From: Paenibacillus durus
GTDB lineage: Bacteria > Bacillota > Bacilli > Paenibacillales > Paenibacillaceae
Direction: 5' to 3'
Length of the DNA stretch: 64,000 nucleotides
Assembly: GCF_000756615.1 (NCBI RefSeq)
Contig: NZ_CP009288.1
Span: 5,332,001-5,396,000, forward strand
The first letter of the stretch is position 1; each line of letters opens with the position of its first letter. Under the pieces are notes generated by a model. That model saw only the letters and a list, made by a program, of their open reading frames with translations. It was not told where the DNA came from and ran no database searches. The translations under genes and the position numbers were made by a program. Positions 38,045 to 45,888 of this stretch are shown one piece after another.

Positions 38045-38755
38045 CTAGATAGCAGCGTCTGATTTGACCGCCTCGACCGTCGACAAGGCCCGTCCGATAT
38101 CGGTATAAATGATGTTGCCCACGACGACCGTATCGGCAAGTGAGGCCGCAAGCTTCGCTTGATCCGGCCCGGTAACTCCGCCGCCGTAGAAGAGACGCGC
38201 ATGGCCTACAGCTTCACGTACGGCTTGCATTGTCTCCGCATCTCCAAAGCTGCCGCTGTATTCCAGATAGACGATGGGCAGCGTCATGAGCTTATCGGCA
38301 ATATGCGCATAGGCTGCCGCTCCGTCTGCTGACAGCCCCGTGTCCGCGCCGGTCAGACGGGCCACGGCGGAATTTCCGTTCAGCACAATATAACCCTCGG
38401 TCAGCAGCAGCTCCCAGGGGATAAAATCGCCGTAGCGCTCAACGGCTCTTCGATGGTGGCCGACAATCCATGCCGGATCGGGTGAATTCAGCACCATCGG
38501 AATCAGATAGGCGTCAAAGCCGGGCACGACGGCGGACAAATCGGATACCTCCAAGACGCATGGTACACCGTACCGCTGTATTCCGGACATTAGGCGGGCG
38601 GTATTATCATAGGTGATGCCTGTAGAGCCGCCTACCAAAATTCCGTCCGTGCCAGACTGACAAACCGCCCTCAAGTCTTCTTCGCTAATCGCGCGGTCCG
38701 GGTCCAGCTTGAACACATGGCGCCAGGTCTCAATCATTTGTCGTACCACAGTCAT
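38045..38755 (-). CDS. pcrB: Heptaprenylglyceryl phosphate synthase PcrB
   Basis: TIM-barrel prenyltransferase that joins heptaprenyl diphosphate to sn-glycerol-1-phosphate, the archaeal-type lipid route kept in Bacillales. The 236-residue sequence shows WRHVFKLDPD, GTDGILVGGSTGIT, LEVSDLSAVVPG, YLEYSGSFG and YGGGV, all characteristic. The family is usually directly upstream of pcrA, as here. A good promoter lies 70-100 bp upstream. Confidence 0.94.
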   Translation of the reverse strand: MTVVRQMIETWRHVFKLDPDRAISEEDLRAVCQSGTDGILVGGSTGITYDNTARLMSGIQRYGVPCVLEVSDLSAVVPGFDAYLIPMVLNSPDPAWIVGHHRRAVERYGDFIPWELLLTEGYIVLNGNSAVARLTGADTGLSADGAAAYAHIADKLMTLPIVYLEYSGSFGDAETMQAVREAVGHARLFYGGGVTGPDQAKLAASLADTVVVGNIIYTDIGRALSTVEAVKSDAAI

Positions 38756-38823
38756 GATCTTCCATCCTTATTCGGTTTAAATGAATAGGCCGCTCTTCAG
38801 TAGCGCCGCTTATTGCTTCTTAT

Positions 38824-38852
38824 ATGTTAAAATAGCCGGATGGGCGTGTCAA
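38824..38852 (-). promoter_or_regulatory. SigmaA promoter of pcrB-pcrA-ligA
   Basis: On the minus strand TTGACA (38847-38852), 17-bp spacer, TAACAT (38824-38829). It lies between the pcrB start and the terminator of the upstream polysaccharide genes. Confidence 0.82.
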
Positions 38853-38955
38853 TTTAAAGAAGCAAAAAACACGAACATTTTTTCGCTTTTTTTCGGGTGC
38901 ACAGGATATGGTTGCGTTCTGCTTCATGTGCAGTATTCCTTTGGCAGCCGGGTGT

Positions 38956-39000
38956 AAAAAAATAATTCCCCGCCCCGCCTTGCAAGCGGCGGGAGCGGGG
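38956..39000 (-). terminator. Terminator of the sugar-phosphate transferase/glycosyltransferase operon
   Basis: On the minus strand CCCCGC-T-CCCGCC pairs with GGCGGG-G-CGGGG around an 8-base loop, followed by AATTATTTTTTT, about 25 bp after the stop codon at 39025. Confidence 0.9.
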
Positions 39001-39024
39001 AAAGAGATGTATGATAGCCTCAGG

Positions 39025-40431
39025 TTAGTAAGCATTTTTATTGATGAAGCCGTTGCGGATCGTTTTGAAAATAATCCGGATATCAAACAGCAGCGACCAG
39101 TTCTCGATATAGAAGATATCGTGCTTGATCCGGTCCTCGATCGAGGTGTCACCGCGCAGGCCGTTGCTCTGCGCCCAGCCGGTAATCCCGGGACGCACGT
39201 GGTGCTTGACCATATACTTCGGAATTTCTCCCTTGAACTGCTCCACATAATAGGGGCGTTCCGGACGCGGACCGACCACGCTCATATGGCCCAACAGCAC
39301 GTTGAAGAACTGCGGCAGCTCATCCAGGCTCGTCTTGCGGATAAACGTCCCGAACCGGGTGCGGCGCGGATCTTGCTCCGTGCTCCAGCCCGTATCCACT
39401 TCGCCGTCACGCTGCATTTTCATCGAGCGGAATTTGTACATCGTAAACGTGCGGCGATTGAGACCCACCCGCTCCTGCCGGAAAATCACCGGTCCCGGGG
39501 AAGTCATCTTCACTCCAAGCGCCGTAATCAGCATAATCGGACTCATCACTACAATGGCGAACAGCGAGAATATAATATCGAACAACCGCTTCGCCATCCG
39601 GTTAGCCGTCATATCGAGCGGGATATCGCGCACATTGATCATCGGCAGCCCGGCAAAATTATCGAAGTACGGACGCGCCGGCAGATAGTCAAAGAAATCC
39701 GGAATGATCAGCGTGCGAACCCCGGCCCGTTCGCAGGTCGCGATAATGGCGGGAAACTTGTGATGCACATCGAGCGGCAGAGCGAGAATCACCTCGTCGA
39801 TCAGCATCGTCTCCAGCATAGCCGGCAGCTCGTCGAGCTTGCCGAGAATCGGCTTGTAGCGCTGGGAGTCGAGCGTATCCCAACTTTGGTAATCGTCCAG
39901 AAAACCGATAATCTCATAACCGAGCTCGGGATACTGGGCGAGATTATCGTAAATTCTTCTGCCCAGCGTGCCCGCCCCGAGAATGAGCACAAACTGGCGG
40001 TTGAACCCTTTTTCCCGGAATGACTTCAGCATCTTCTTCAGCACATACCGGTACAGCATCGTAGAGAGCATAATCGTGCCGATATAGATAGTCAAATACT
40101 GACGGGAGATATCGATTTCTCTCACAAAATACATCAGGCCAAGCAGGATGAAGATACCCATTACATGCACTTGGAAAATCTTCAGGAACTCATCGGCAAA
40201 CCGCTTCTTCCGCTTGGGCATATAGAGCGTGAGCAGGATACCGATTAGAACGGCGACTCCGCCATAAATCAAGCTCCAGTAAGCATACGACTCCACCGCC
40301 ATATGATTCTCGTAAGGCATCCAGTCACTCTTGAACTTGAGCCACCAGGAGAACAGAAAGGCAGCCTGAATGACAATAAAGTCGGCGACCATATAAAGCT
40401 GTGTCAAAAACCGCTGATTGCGGCGGATCAT
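39025..40431 (-). CDS. Polyprenyl-phosphate sugar-1-phosphate transferase (WcaJ/CpsE-type)
   Basis: Membrane enzyme that starts exopolysaccharide or capsule repeat units by placing a hexose-1-phosphate on undecaprenyl phosphate. The 468-residue protein has four N-terminal membrane helices, a central CoA-binding-like nucleotide-sugar domain (about 140-260), a fifth helix (about 280-305), and a bacterial sugar-transferase domain with the characteristic SPGPVIFRQERVG, YKFRSM, TSLDELPQF and VGPRPE motifs. Its start overlaps the stop of the upstream glycosyltransferase (ATGA). Sugar identity (Glc or Gal) cannot be read from sequence. Confidence 0.92.
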   Translation of the reverse strand: MIRRNQRFLTQLYMVADFIVIQAAFLFSWWLKFKSDWMPYENHMAVESYAYWSLIYGGVAVLIGILLTLYMPKRKKRFADEFLKIFQVHVMGIFILLGLMYFVREIDISRQYLTIYIGTIMLSTMLYRYVLKKMLKSFREKGFNRQFVLILGAGTLGRRIYDNLAQYPELGYEIIGFLDDYQSWDTLDSQRYKPILGKLDELPAMLETMLIDEVILALPLDVHHKFPAIIATCERAGVRTLIIPDFFDYLPARPYFDNFAGLPMINVRDIPLDMTANRMAKRLFDIIFSLFAIVVMSPIMLITALGVKMTSPGPVIFRQERVGLNRRTFTMYKFRSMKMQRDGEVDTGWSTEQDPRRTRFGTFIRKTSLDELPQFFNVLLGHMSVVGPRPERPYYVEQFKGEIPKYMVKHHVRPGITGWAQSNGLRGDTSIEDRIKHDIFYIENWSLLFDIRIIFKTIRNGFINKNAY

Positions 40432-41381
40432 AATCTCACCTCGGCATTCGATTCGGAACGAGCTCCGGCTTCGCCCGCAGCAGTAAGGCTTGGCACAGGT
40501 ACTTGCTTCCGCCGTCCGGGAGTCAGAGCATTACGCAGAAGGACTGCGGCAAGCTTAACGCCTACTCCTACGTATACGGCCCCATTGACCAGAAAAGAAT
40601 ACTGCTTGCTGTAATGCTTGCGGTGAAAAACTATCATGGCGCGGTGAAATTCATAAATGATCTTAAGCGGTCTGCGCCGTGCGCTGCCGCCCTTTAGATG
40701 CACAATGAATGCTTTGGGATAATAGTAAATCTTCCAGCCCGCTTCCTTGATCCGGTAACACCAATCGAGATCCTCGCCGTACATAAAAAAGGTCTCATCC
40801 AGCCCGCCGATCTGCTCGATCGTCTCCCGCCTTACCAGCATGAACGCGCCGACCAGACAGTCGACCTCATATTCCTTGTCAGGGTCAAGATAACCCAACT
40901 GGTATCCGTTGAACCGCGGGTTGTCAGGAAACATTCTGCTGAATCCAAAAGCATAATAGAAGGAAGCCGCAGGGGTCGGAAATCCGCGTTTGCATGCCTT
41001 ATCCAGACTTCCGTCCGGCAAAATCACCTTGCACCCCGAAGCGCCAAGCTCCGGCCGCCGGTCCATCAAGGAAATCATCGTCTCCAGCGTATTCCTCTGC
41101 ACCACCGTATCCGAATTCAGCAGCAGCACATAACGTCCTGAGGCAATCTCCATCCCCTGGTTATTCGCCCGCGCGAATCCGGTATTCTCCTGGTTGGCAA
41201 TCAGCTTCACCTGCGGGAACCGCTCTCTTATGACTTCTACCGACCCGTCAGAAGAATGGTTGTCGATCACAATGATTTCATAGGTATACTGCGTTTCCGA
41301 GTCATACACCGACTGCAGACAGTCCACCGTCAAGCGGCATGTATTGTAATTTAGAATGATGATGCTGGCATCGATATTCAC
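40428..41381 (-). CDS. Family 2 glycosyltransferase (rhamnosyltransferase-like)
   Basis: Cytoplasmic-face GT-A glycosyltransferase, 317 residues. Opens with ASIIILNYNTCRLTVDCLQS, then NTGFARANNQG (about 68-78), the metal-binding LLNSDTVV (DxD-like region, about 88-95) and an FFMYGEDLDWCYR acceptor motif (about 220). A hydrophobic C-terminal segment may bind the membrane. Start is GTG 41381 with a modest GGAG site. Translationally coupled to the sugar-phosphate transferase, so it should add an early sugar to the same glycan. Confidence 0.88.
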   Translation of the reverse strand: MNIDASIIILNYNTCRLTVDCLQSVYDSETQYTYEIIVIDNHSSDGSVEVIRERFPQVKLIANQENTGFARANNQGMEIASGRYVLLLNSDTVVQRNTLETMISLMDRRPELGASGCKVILPDGSLDKACKRGFPTPAASFYYAFGFSRMFPDNPRFNGYQLGYLDPDKEYEVDCLVGAFMLVRRETIEQIGGLDETFFMYGEDLDWCYRIKEAGWKIYYYPKAFIVHLKGGSARRRPLKIIYEFHRAMIVFHRKHYSKQYSFLVNGAVYVGVGVKLAAVLLRNALTPGRRKQVPVPSLTAAGEAGARSESNAEVRL

Positions 41382-41423
41382 TTTTGCTTACGCTCCAGAC
41401 AAAAATAGTAATCTATCGACAAT

Positions 41424-41433
41424 ATTATAGCAT
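41424..41433 (-). promoter_or_regulatory. Extended -10 promoter of the polysaccharide genes
   Basis: On the minus strand ATGCTATAAT: a consensus -10 with the TGN extension, about 45 bp upstream of the GTG start. The -35 region is poor, as is typical for extended -10 promoters. Confidence 0.65.
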
Positions 41434-41543
41434 AAAACTGCGCTGAGTAACGGGATGCTCAAATAAGCATTTTACAAAAATGCCGGAGTACGATTATCCA
41501 AAATTGCCCGTGCAGGTGCTGCTGCTATTCCTGAACGTTCCCG

Positions 41544-41861
41544 TTAATCGGCCTCCGGTTGAGCGCCCTTTTCATTCATCATTTCGCGATGAAGCCGTAG
41601 TTCATCTTCTATAAAGGCCGACACAATGCCGCGATAGATTTGCTCGATGACATTCGGATCGCCGCCATGCTCCGCAGCTGTAGTCCGTACTTTTTCAATT
41701 AACTGCTCCACACGCTGCGGTGCTTTGACGGCGTCAGCGTCCTTTTTGAATGCGGCTGCTTCATTTACGTACAGATGTCTTTCGCACAGCAGCGCCACAA
41801 TCTGCCGGTCCAGCCTGTCGATATTGGCCCTTACCTCTTCGATGCTGCCGCAAGATTTCAT
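41544..41861 (-). CDS. Chorismate-mutase type II (AroQ) domain protein
   Basis: Small cytosolic all-helical enzyme of 105 residues. IDRLDRQIVALLCERHLYVNEAA with Lys (AAFKKD), RVEQLIEKVR and the late FIEDEL match the AroQ fold, which turns chorismate into prephenate; members such as PchB act as isochorismate-pyruvate lyases. AAGGGGG precedes the ATG by 7 nt. No aromatic or siderophore biosynthesis genes accompany it here, so which reaction it runs is open. A small hairpin, ACGCC/GGCGT with CTTTTT (41930-41949), lies upstream. Confidence 0.82.
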   Translation of the reverse strand: MKSCGSIEEVRANIDRLDRQIVALLCERHLYVNEAAAFKKDADAVKAPQRVEQLIEKVRTTAAEHGGDPNVIEQIYRGIVSAFIEDELRLHREMMNEKGAQPEAD

Positions 41862-41969
41862 TGGTCTTCCCCCTTGGTTACATTCCGTATAGTTATATAG
41901 TTAATATCATTATTATATTACAAGAAGAAACGCCTGACGGCGTCTTTTTAAGACACAGGTACGTTTCCC

Positions 41970-42028
41970 GTAAAAATATAAGACCAAACGATAGGTGCGA
42001 AGCTTATAAGGTCTTATATTTCAAAAAA
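41970..42028. repeat. 59-bp dispersed repeat, copy 2
   Basis: Second copy of the element at 27134-27193. Here AAATATAAGACC (41974-41985) and GGTCTTATATTT (42010-42021) form a perfect 12-bp inverted repeat around a 24-base loop. As in copy 1, its end directly abuts a minus-strand terminator. Confidence 0.85.
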
Positions 42029-42063
42029 GCCCGTTCTCCGCAGTTTTGGGAAAACAGGCTTTT
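42023..42063 (-). terminator. Terminator after the ResA-like gene
   Basis: On the minus strand AAGCC-T-GTT-T-TC pairs with GA-G-AAC-G-GGCTT, loop about 12 bases, followed by TTTTTT. It ends the long envelope operon that runs from 58.7 kb. Confidence 0.8.
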
Positions 42064-42094
42064 GCGTTTCTCGGATTTTGTCATGCCGCCCGAA

Positions 42095-42667
42095 TCAAAG
42101 ACCGCCAAGTTTAAGCAGCGAATCTGCCGTTATGGCCCCTTCCAGCCCTCCGTATACGGTCCCGTCCCGGTTTATGACGACGGTGGTGGGGTAGCCTCTT
42201 AAGCCGTATTTTTTAAAGAGGGAGGAACCCGGGTCCAGCAGAACGGGCAGGGTATAAGCGTTATCTTTCATATACTGCTTGACCGTCTCCGCGTCTTCGC
42301 CGGTGTTGACGGCAAGCAGAACGACTTCGCCTTGTTTCATCAGAATGTTCGACGCCTCATCCAGCTCCGGCATCTCCTTCTTGCAGACCGTACACCAGGT
42401 CGTCCAGAAATTAAGCACGACAATCTTCCCCTTGTAGTCCGCGAGCGACACCTGCCGGCCTGACAGATCGGGCAGTGTGAAATCAGGAGCCGGCAGCTTG
42501 CCGGACTTGGCCGGTCCTTCGTATCCCGATGCGGCCTTCAGCAGCTCGATCGGAACGCCGCCCGACAGCGGAGTCTCCGGAACCGCCTGCGCCCGGTTGT
42601 ATACAAAGGCGCTGCCCGCAAGCAGGACAGCCAGCAGGGCGATCCACAGCCACAGTATCTTTTTCAT
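42095..42667 (-). CDS. ResA/TlpA-type membrane-anchored thioredoxin
   Basis: Extracytoplasmic thiol-disulfide oxidoreductase, 190 residues. One N-terminal membrane anchor (about 4-23), then a thioredoxin fold with PAPDFTLPDLSG, the redox motif WCTVCKKE (about 95-102) and the cis-Pro region GYPTTVVINRDG. Start: ATG 42667 (MKKILWLW), 6 nt after AGGAGAG. It follows ccdA by 11 bp; CcdA normally brings reducing equivalents to such thioredoxins, for haem-apoprotein thiols or other exported Cys proteins. The gene symbol resA is not assigned because several paralogues usually exist. Confidence 0.88.
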   Translation of the reverse strand: MKKILWLWIALLAVLLAGSAFVYNRAQAVPETPLSGGVPIELLKAASGYEGPAKSGKLPAPDFTLPDLSGRQVSLADYKGKIVVLNFWTTWCTVCKKEMPELDEASNILMKQGEVVLLAVNTGEDAETVKQYMKDNAYTLPVLLDPGSSLFKKYGLRGYPTTVVINRDGTVYGGLEGAITADSLLKLGGL

Positions 42668-42678
42668 GGAATTCTCTC

Positions 42679-43386
42679 CTATCTTAAGTTTGCAAGCCAC
42701 TGCATCCGGTCCGTAAGGGTCAGAATTCCTGCGGCAATCATGACTGCTCCCGACAGTATGCCGATCAGCCGATTATGCCGCTGCAGAAAGCGAAACGTCT
42801 CCTTAAGCTCATTATAAATAAGCGATGAGAACAGAAACGGCAGTCCGAGTCCGAGCGAATAGAGCAGCAGCAGGATCATACCCTGAAGCACGGAATCGGA
42901 GCTTCCGGCCATCAGCAGCGATGAGGATAGCAAGTAGCCGACGCACGGAGTCCAGCCAAAGGCGAAGACCGCTCCGAACACCAGCGAGCGGACAAATGTC
43001 AGCTTGTCCGTCCGAAAGGGCAAACGCTTCTCAACGTGCAAAAAACGCAGCCTGAACACCCCGGCAAAGCCCAGTCCGAACAGAATCATAAGCAGACCGC
43101 CTATGATGCGGAACACAGCGAGATGTGCGTTCAGAAAGGCTCCGACCACCGTCGCCACTGCCCCCATGGAAACGAAAATCAATGTAAATCCGGCCACAAA
43201 AGCAGCCGCATTGCGCAGCAGCGGAAGACCGCTTGGCCGATGAGACTGAAAAATCCCGGCTTCCCGCCGCTCTTGCCCGGCTACTCCAGCCAAATAAAAC
43301 AAATAGACCGGAAGCATGGGCAGCATGCAGGGAGAGACAAAAGTCAGCACGCCTTCAAGAAAGCTAAGGCCATAGTTGACGGTCAT
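42679..43386 (-). CDS. ccdA: CcdA-type thiol-disulfide transmembrane reductase
   Basis: Six-helix membrane protein, 235 residues, that passes electrons from cytosolic thioredoxin to the outside. The first conserved Cys is in the opening SFLEGVLTFVSPCMLPMLP, the second in FGWTPCVGYLLSS (about 150). Start ATG 43386, just downstream of the HMA gene's stop; the TTG at 43392 is also in frame. Located between a heavy-metal-associated domain protein and the ResA-like thioredoxin, an arrangement suggesting one thiol/metal handling unit. Confidence 0.9.
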   Translation of the reverse strand: MTVNYGLSFLEGVLTFVSPCMLPMLPVYLFYLAGVAGQERREAGIFQSHRPSGLPLLRNAAAFVAGFTLIFVSMGAVATVVGAFLNAHLAVFRIIGGLLMILFGLGFAGVFRLRFLHVEKRLPFRTDKLTFVRSLVFGAVFAFGWTPCVGYLLSSSLLMAGSSDSVLQGMILLLLYSLGLGLPFLFSSLIYNELKETFRFLQRHNRLIGILSGAVMIAAGILTLTDRMQWLANLR

Positions 43387-43388
43387 AT

Positions 43389-43649
43389 TCAACCTTCGAT
43401 ATTTCCGGCAGTCATGATGGTAACGGTAAATTTTCCGTCATGAATCATACCGATTTGGCCGCGGATTTTCTCCGCAAGACCTCTCTCTGCCGTATGAGTA
43501 ACCGCGACCTGCTTATCTTCCCTGTTGACCTCCACCGACTTGACGCCGGGGATGCCCTCAAGCTCCCCTTTGATCTTGGACTCGCACTTCGGACAATGCA
43601 TGCCTTCCACTGTATATTCAGAAATGACGGTGCTCCATTCGTTCTCCAT
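43389..43649 (-). CDS. Heavy-metal-associated (HMA) domain protein
   Basis: Small 86-residue cytosolic ferredoxin-like protein with the metal-binding loop GMHCPKCESKI (CxxC at about 19-22) and VNREDKQVAVTH, like CopZ/MerP chaperones. AAGGAGGG precedes the ATG by 6 nt; the stop codon touches the ccdA start. Copper(I) is the likeliest ligand by family; its partner is unknown because no P-type ATPase is in the window. Confidence 0.88.
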   Translation of the reverse strand: MENEWSTVISEYTVEGMHCPKCESKIKGELEGIPGVKSVEVNREDKQVAVTHTAERGLAEKIRGQIGMIHDGKFTVTIMTAGNIEG

Positions 43650-43739
43650 TCGTTTCCCTCCTTTATCCGGGAGTTCCCGGTAGCCTGTACGTGCACCATG
43701 TGCGGCTCATTCGGGAGCCTTTATATGATCTAATCGCAA

Positions 43740-44801
43740 TCAAGGGTTCTCCCGGTTCAAAATTTTTCCGGCTTCCTCCGCCGTAAGCTCATAATGATAG
43801 AATTTGGAGTAAAACTCCCGCAGCTCCGCGTTCATGTCCAAATCGCCGAAGCGATCGGGGTGAAGGATTTTGGCCATTTCCATGACCAGCAGTATCTTTT
43901 GCAGACCCATATCCCAATAAAACACGCCGCTGGGCGTCAAATAAACCCGCTTGTTCGCAACGGCCTCGATGAGACCGTATCTGCCGTCGCTGTAGGTATT
44001 CTGCCGGATCTTCTCCGTCGTCTCCAGATCGTCCAGTCCCCCATGGTCAATAAAAATGTAAGCGGGATTGTACTGAACGAGCTGTTCGAACGTAATTTGG
44101 GAGTGATTACCCGCCTCGAAATCAGCAGTGACGGACCGCCCTCCGGCGGCGGAAATCACTTCGGTAAGATCGGAATACTTCCCATAGGTGGATAGAAGAT
44201 CGATGGCGGAATAGTATACGGCGGGACGCTCCGAATCATCCAGCTTGTCCGTAACATCCTTAATCCTCTTCAGCTTCGCGTGAAAATAATCCTCGTATTC
44301 CCGCGCCCGCTCCGGCGCATCCCCTCCAAGGGCGGCGGCGTATACCTCAAGCTGCTTCAGCGAGCTTTCCAGGTTGGGTGTTACGGCCCCCGGCACATTG
44401 GCAATCTTCAATTTATCCAGCTTATTGCTCTCATTCGGACGGGGAAACCCGAGAACCAAATCGGGCTTATAAGACAGCAAAGCCTCGATGTTCACGGCGG
44501 TATGCACATTTTCCAGCTTCGGCAGCGAGATCATCCGTTTAAAGATCCGCTGCGCCCACGGGAAATTGTCCACCTGCACATCGGAGCAGGCAACGATCCG
44601 TTCCTCCGCGCCGAGCATGACAAGCGTTTCATACGAAGGTCCGTATACAGCCGCGATTCGCTTGGCTTCCACCGGGACTGTGATGCTCTGTCCTTTCATA
44701 TTCTCGATTGTCCGGGTTTCCGGCCGGGAATCCGCGCAGCCTGCCGCCGCCAAAGATAATAGACAAGCGGCCAGAATGAGTGAGATGCGGCGTACAGTCA
44801 T
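43740..44801 (-). CDS. Iron-siderophore/haem/cobalamin-type ABC substrate-binding lipoprotein
   Basis: Lipid-anchored binding protein of the BtuF/FhuD fold, 353 residues. Signal peptide with lipobox LAAAGC (about 17-22), then the class III binding-protein fold: KRIAAVYGPSYETLVMLGAEERIV, NIEALLSYKPDLVLGF and a long bridging helix. AAAGGAGG precedes the ATG by 6 nt. It directly follows a FecCD permease (27 bp). No matching FecE-type ATPase is in the window. Ligand class (siderophore, haem, corrinoid) cannot be decided from sequence. Confidence 0.88.
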   Translation of the reverse strand: MTVRRISLILAACLLSLAAAGCADSRPETRTIENMKGQSITVPVEAKRIAAVYGPSYETLVMLGAEERIVACSDVQVDNFPWAQRIFKRMISLPKLENVHTAVNIEALLSYKPDLVLGFPRPNESNKLDKLKIANVPGAVTPNLESSLKQLEVYAAALGGDAPERAREYEDYFHAKLKRIKDVTDKLDDSERPAVYYSAIDLLSTYGKYSDLTEVISAAGGRSVTADFEAGNHSQITFEQLVQYNPAYIFIDHGGLDDLETTEKIRQNTYSDGRYGLIEAVANKRVYLTPSGVFYWDMGLQKILLVMEMAKILHPDRFGDLDMNAELREFYSKFYHYELTAEEAGKILNRENP

Positions 44802-44828
44802 AGGCTTCCTCCTTTCAGCTTCGGGGGG

Positions 44829-45884
44829 TTAATTTTTTTCCTTCATAAATAAGTATAAAAATACGGGCGCTCCAACGATGGAAGTCAAAATGCCGAGCGG
44901 AATCTCCTGATCGAACAGTCCGCGCGCCAAGTCGTCGGCAATCAGCAGAAAGCCCGCGCCGATCAGCGCCGAAGCGGGGAGCAGCAGCCGATGGTTAACT
45001 CCGGCAATCATCCGGGTCAGGTGCGGAATGATCAGGCCGACCCAACCGATCATTCCGGCGGCGGATACCGCCGTGGAGGTCAGCAGCGTAGCTCCGACGA
45101 TGAACGTCAGCCTGAGCCGCCGCACATCGACGCCCAGCGCCGACGCTTCTTCGTCTCCGAACGACAGCACGTTCAGCCGCCAGCCGAGAAGCAGCATCGG
45201 AACGGCGCCAATTGTCATCGGCAGCAGCTGGACGAGCAGGTCGGTGCCTGTGACGTAGCTGAGCCCGCCCATCAGCCAGAAGGTAATCGCCGGAAGCGTA
45301 TTATACGGATCGGCAACGAACTTGATGATGGATATACCGGCTGCGAACAGCGCGCCTACGACCATCCCAGTTAGCAGCAGCAGCATCGGCCCGCTCCCCG
45401 CCATTCCCGCCACCGCTCTGCTTACCGCAAAGGTCAGCAGCACAGCTCCAAGACCAGTGCAGAAGGCAACGGTCTGAACGGCAAACCCGCCCAGGCCAAG
45501 CAGAATCGCCAGCGCCGCGCCGCCGCTCGCCCCCGCCGCGGCCCCAAGAATATCCGGAGAGACCAGCGGATTGCGCAGCATTCCCTGGTAAGCCGTCCCG
45601 GACATGGAGAGTGCGGCTCCTGTCAGTATGGCCGCGCCAATCCGCGTCAGCCGGACTTCAAATAGCACCTGTGCCGCAGCTCCCGCTCCGCCTCGTCCGG
45701 CGGCAAGGGCCAGCAAATCGGCGAAGGAAATGCTGTATCTCCCAACCAGCAGCGAGACCAGCGCTGTCAACAGCAGGAACACCCCGAGGATCGCAAGCAA
45801 TCGGGAAGGATTTGAAAGCGCCTTTTGCAGCCTTCCCCTCGTTGCTTCGCCCTTAAAGCCAATATTTGTGTGGTGGCCGTTCAT
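44829..45884 (-). CDS. FecCD-family ABC permease
   Basis: Membrane subunit of an iron-siderophore/haem/cobalamin importer, 351 residues with about nine or ten helices. Family marks are AAYQGMLRNPLVSPDILGA-like GTAYQGMLRNPL, DPYNTLPAITFWLMGGL, FGDEEASALGVD and GMIGWVGLIIPHLTR. Start ATG 45884, 4 nt after the upstream stop codon; the longer open frame lies inside the upstream gene. It precedes the binding lipoprotein. Close in sequence to the second FecCD gene at 60.2 kb. Confidence 0.88.
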   Translation of the reverse strand: MNGHHTNIGFKGEATRGRLQKALSNPSRLLAILGVFLLLTALVSLLVGRYSISFADLLALAAGRGGAGAAAQVLFEVRLTRIGAAILTGAALSMSGTAYQGMLRNPLVSPDILGAAAGASGGAALAILLGLGGFAVQTVAFCTGLGAVLLTFAVSRAVAGMAGSGPMLLLLTGMVVGALFAAGISIIKFVADPYNTLPAITFWLMGGLSYVTGTDLLVQLLPMTIGAVPMLLLGWRLNVLSFGDEEASALGVDVRRLRLTFIVGATLLTSTAVSAAGMIGWVGLIIPHLTRMIAGVNHRLLLPASALIGAGFLLIADDLARGLFDQEIPLGILTSIVGAPVFLYLFMKEKN

Positions 45885-45888
45885 GCTC

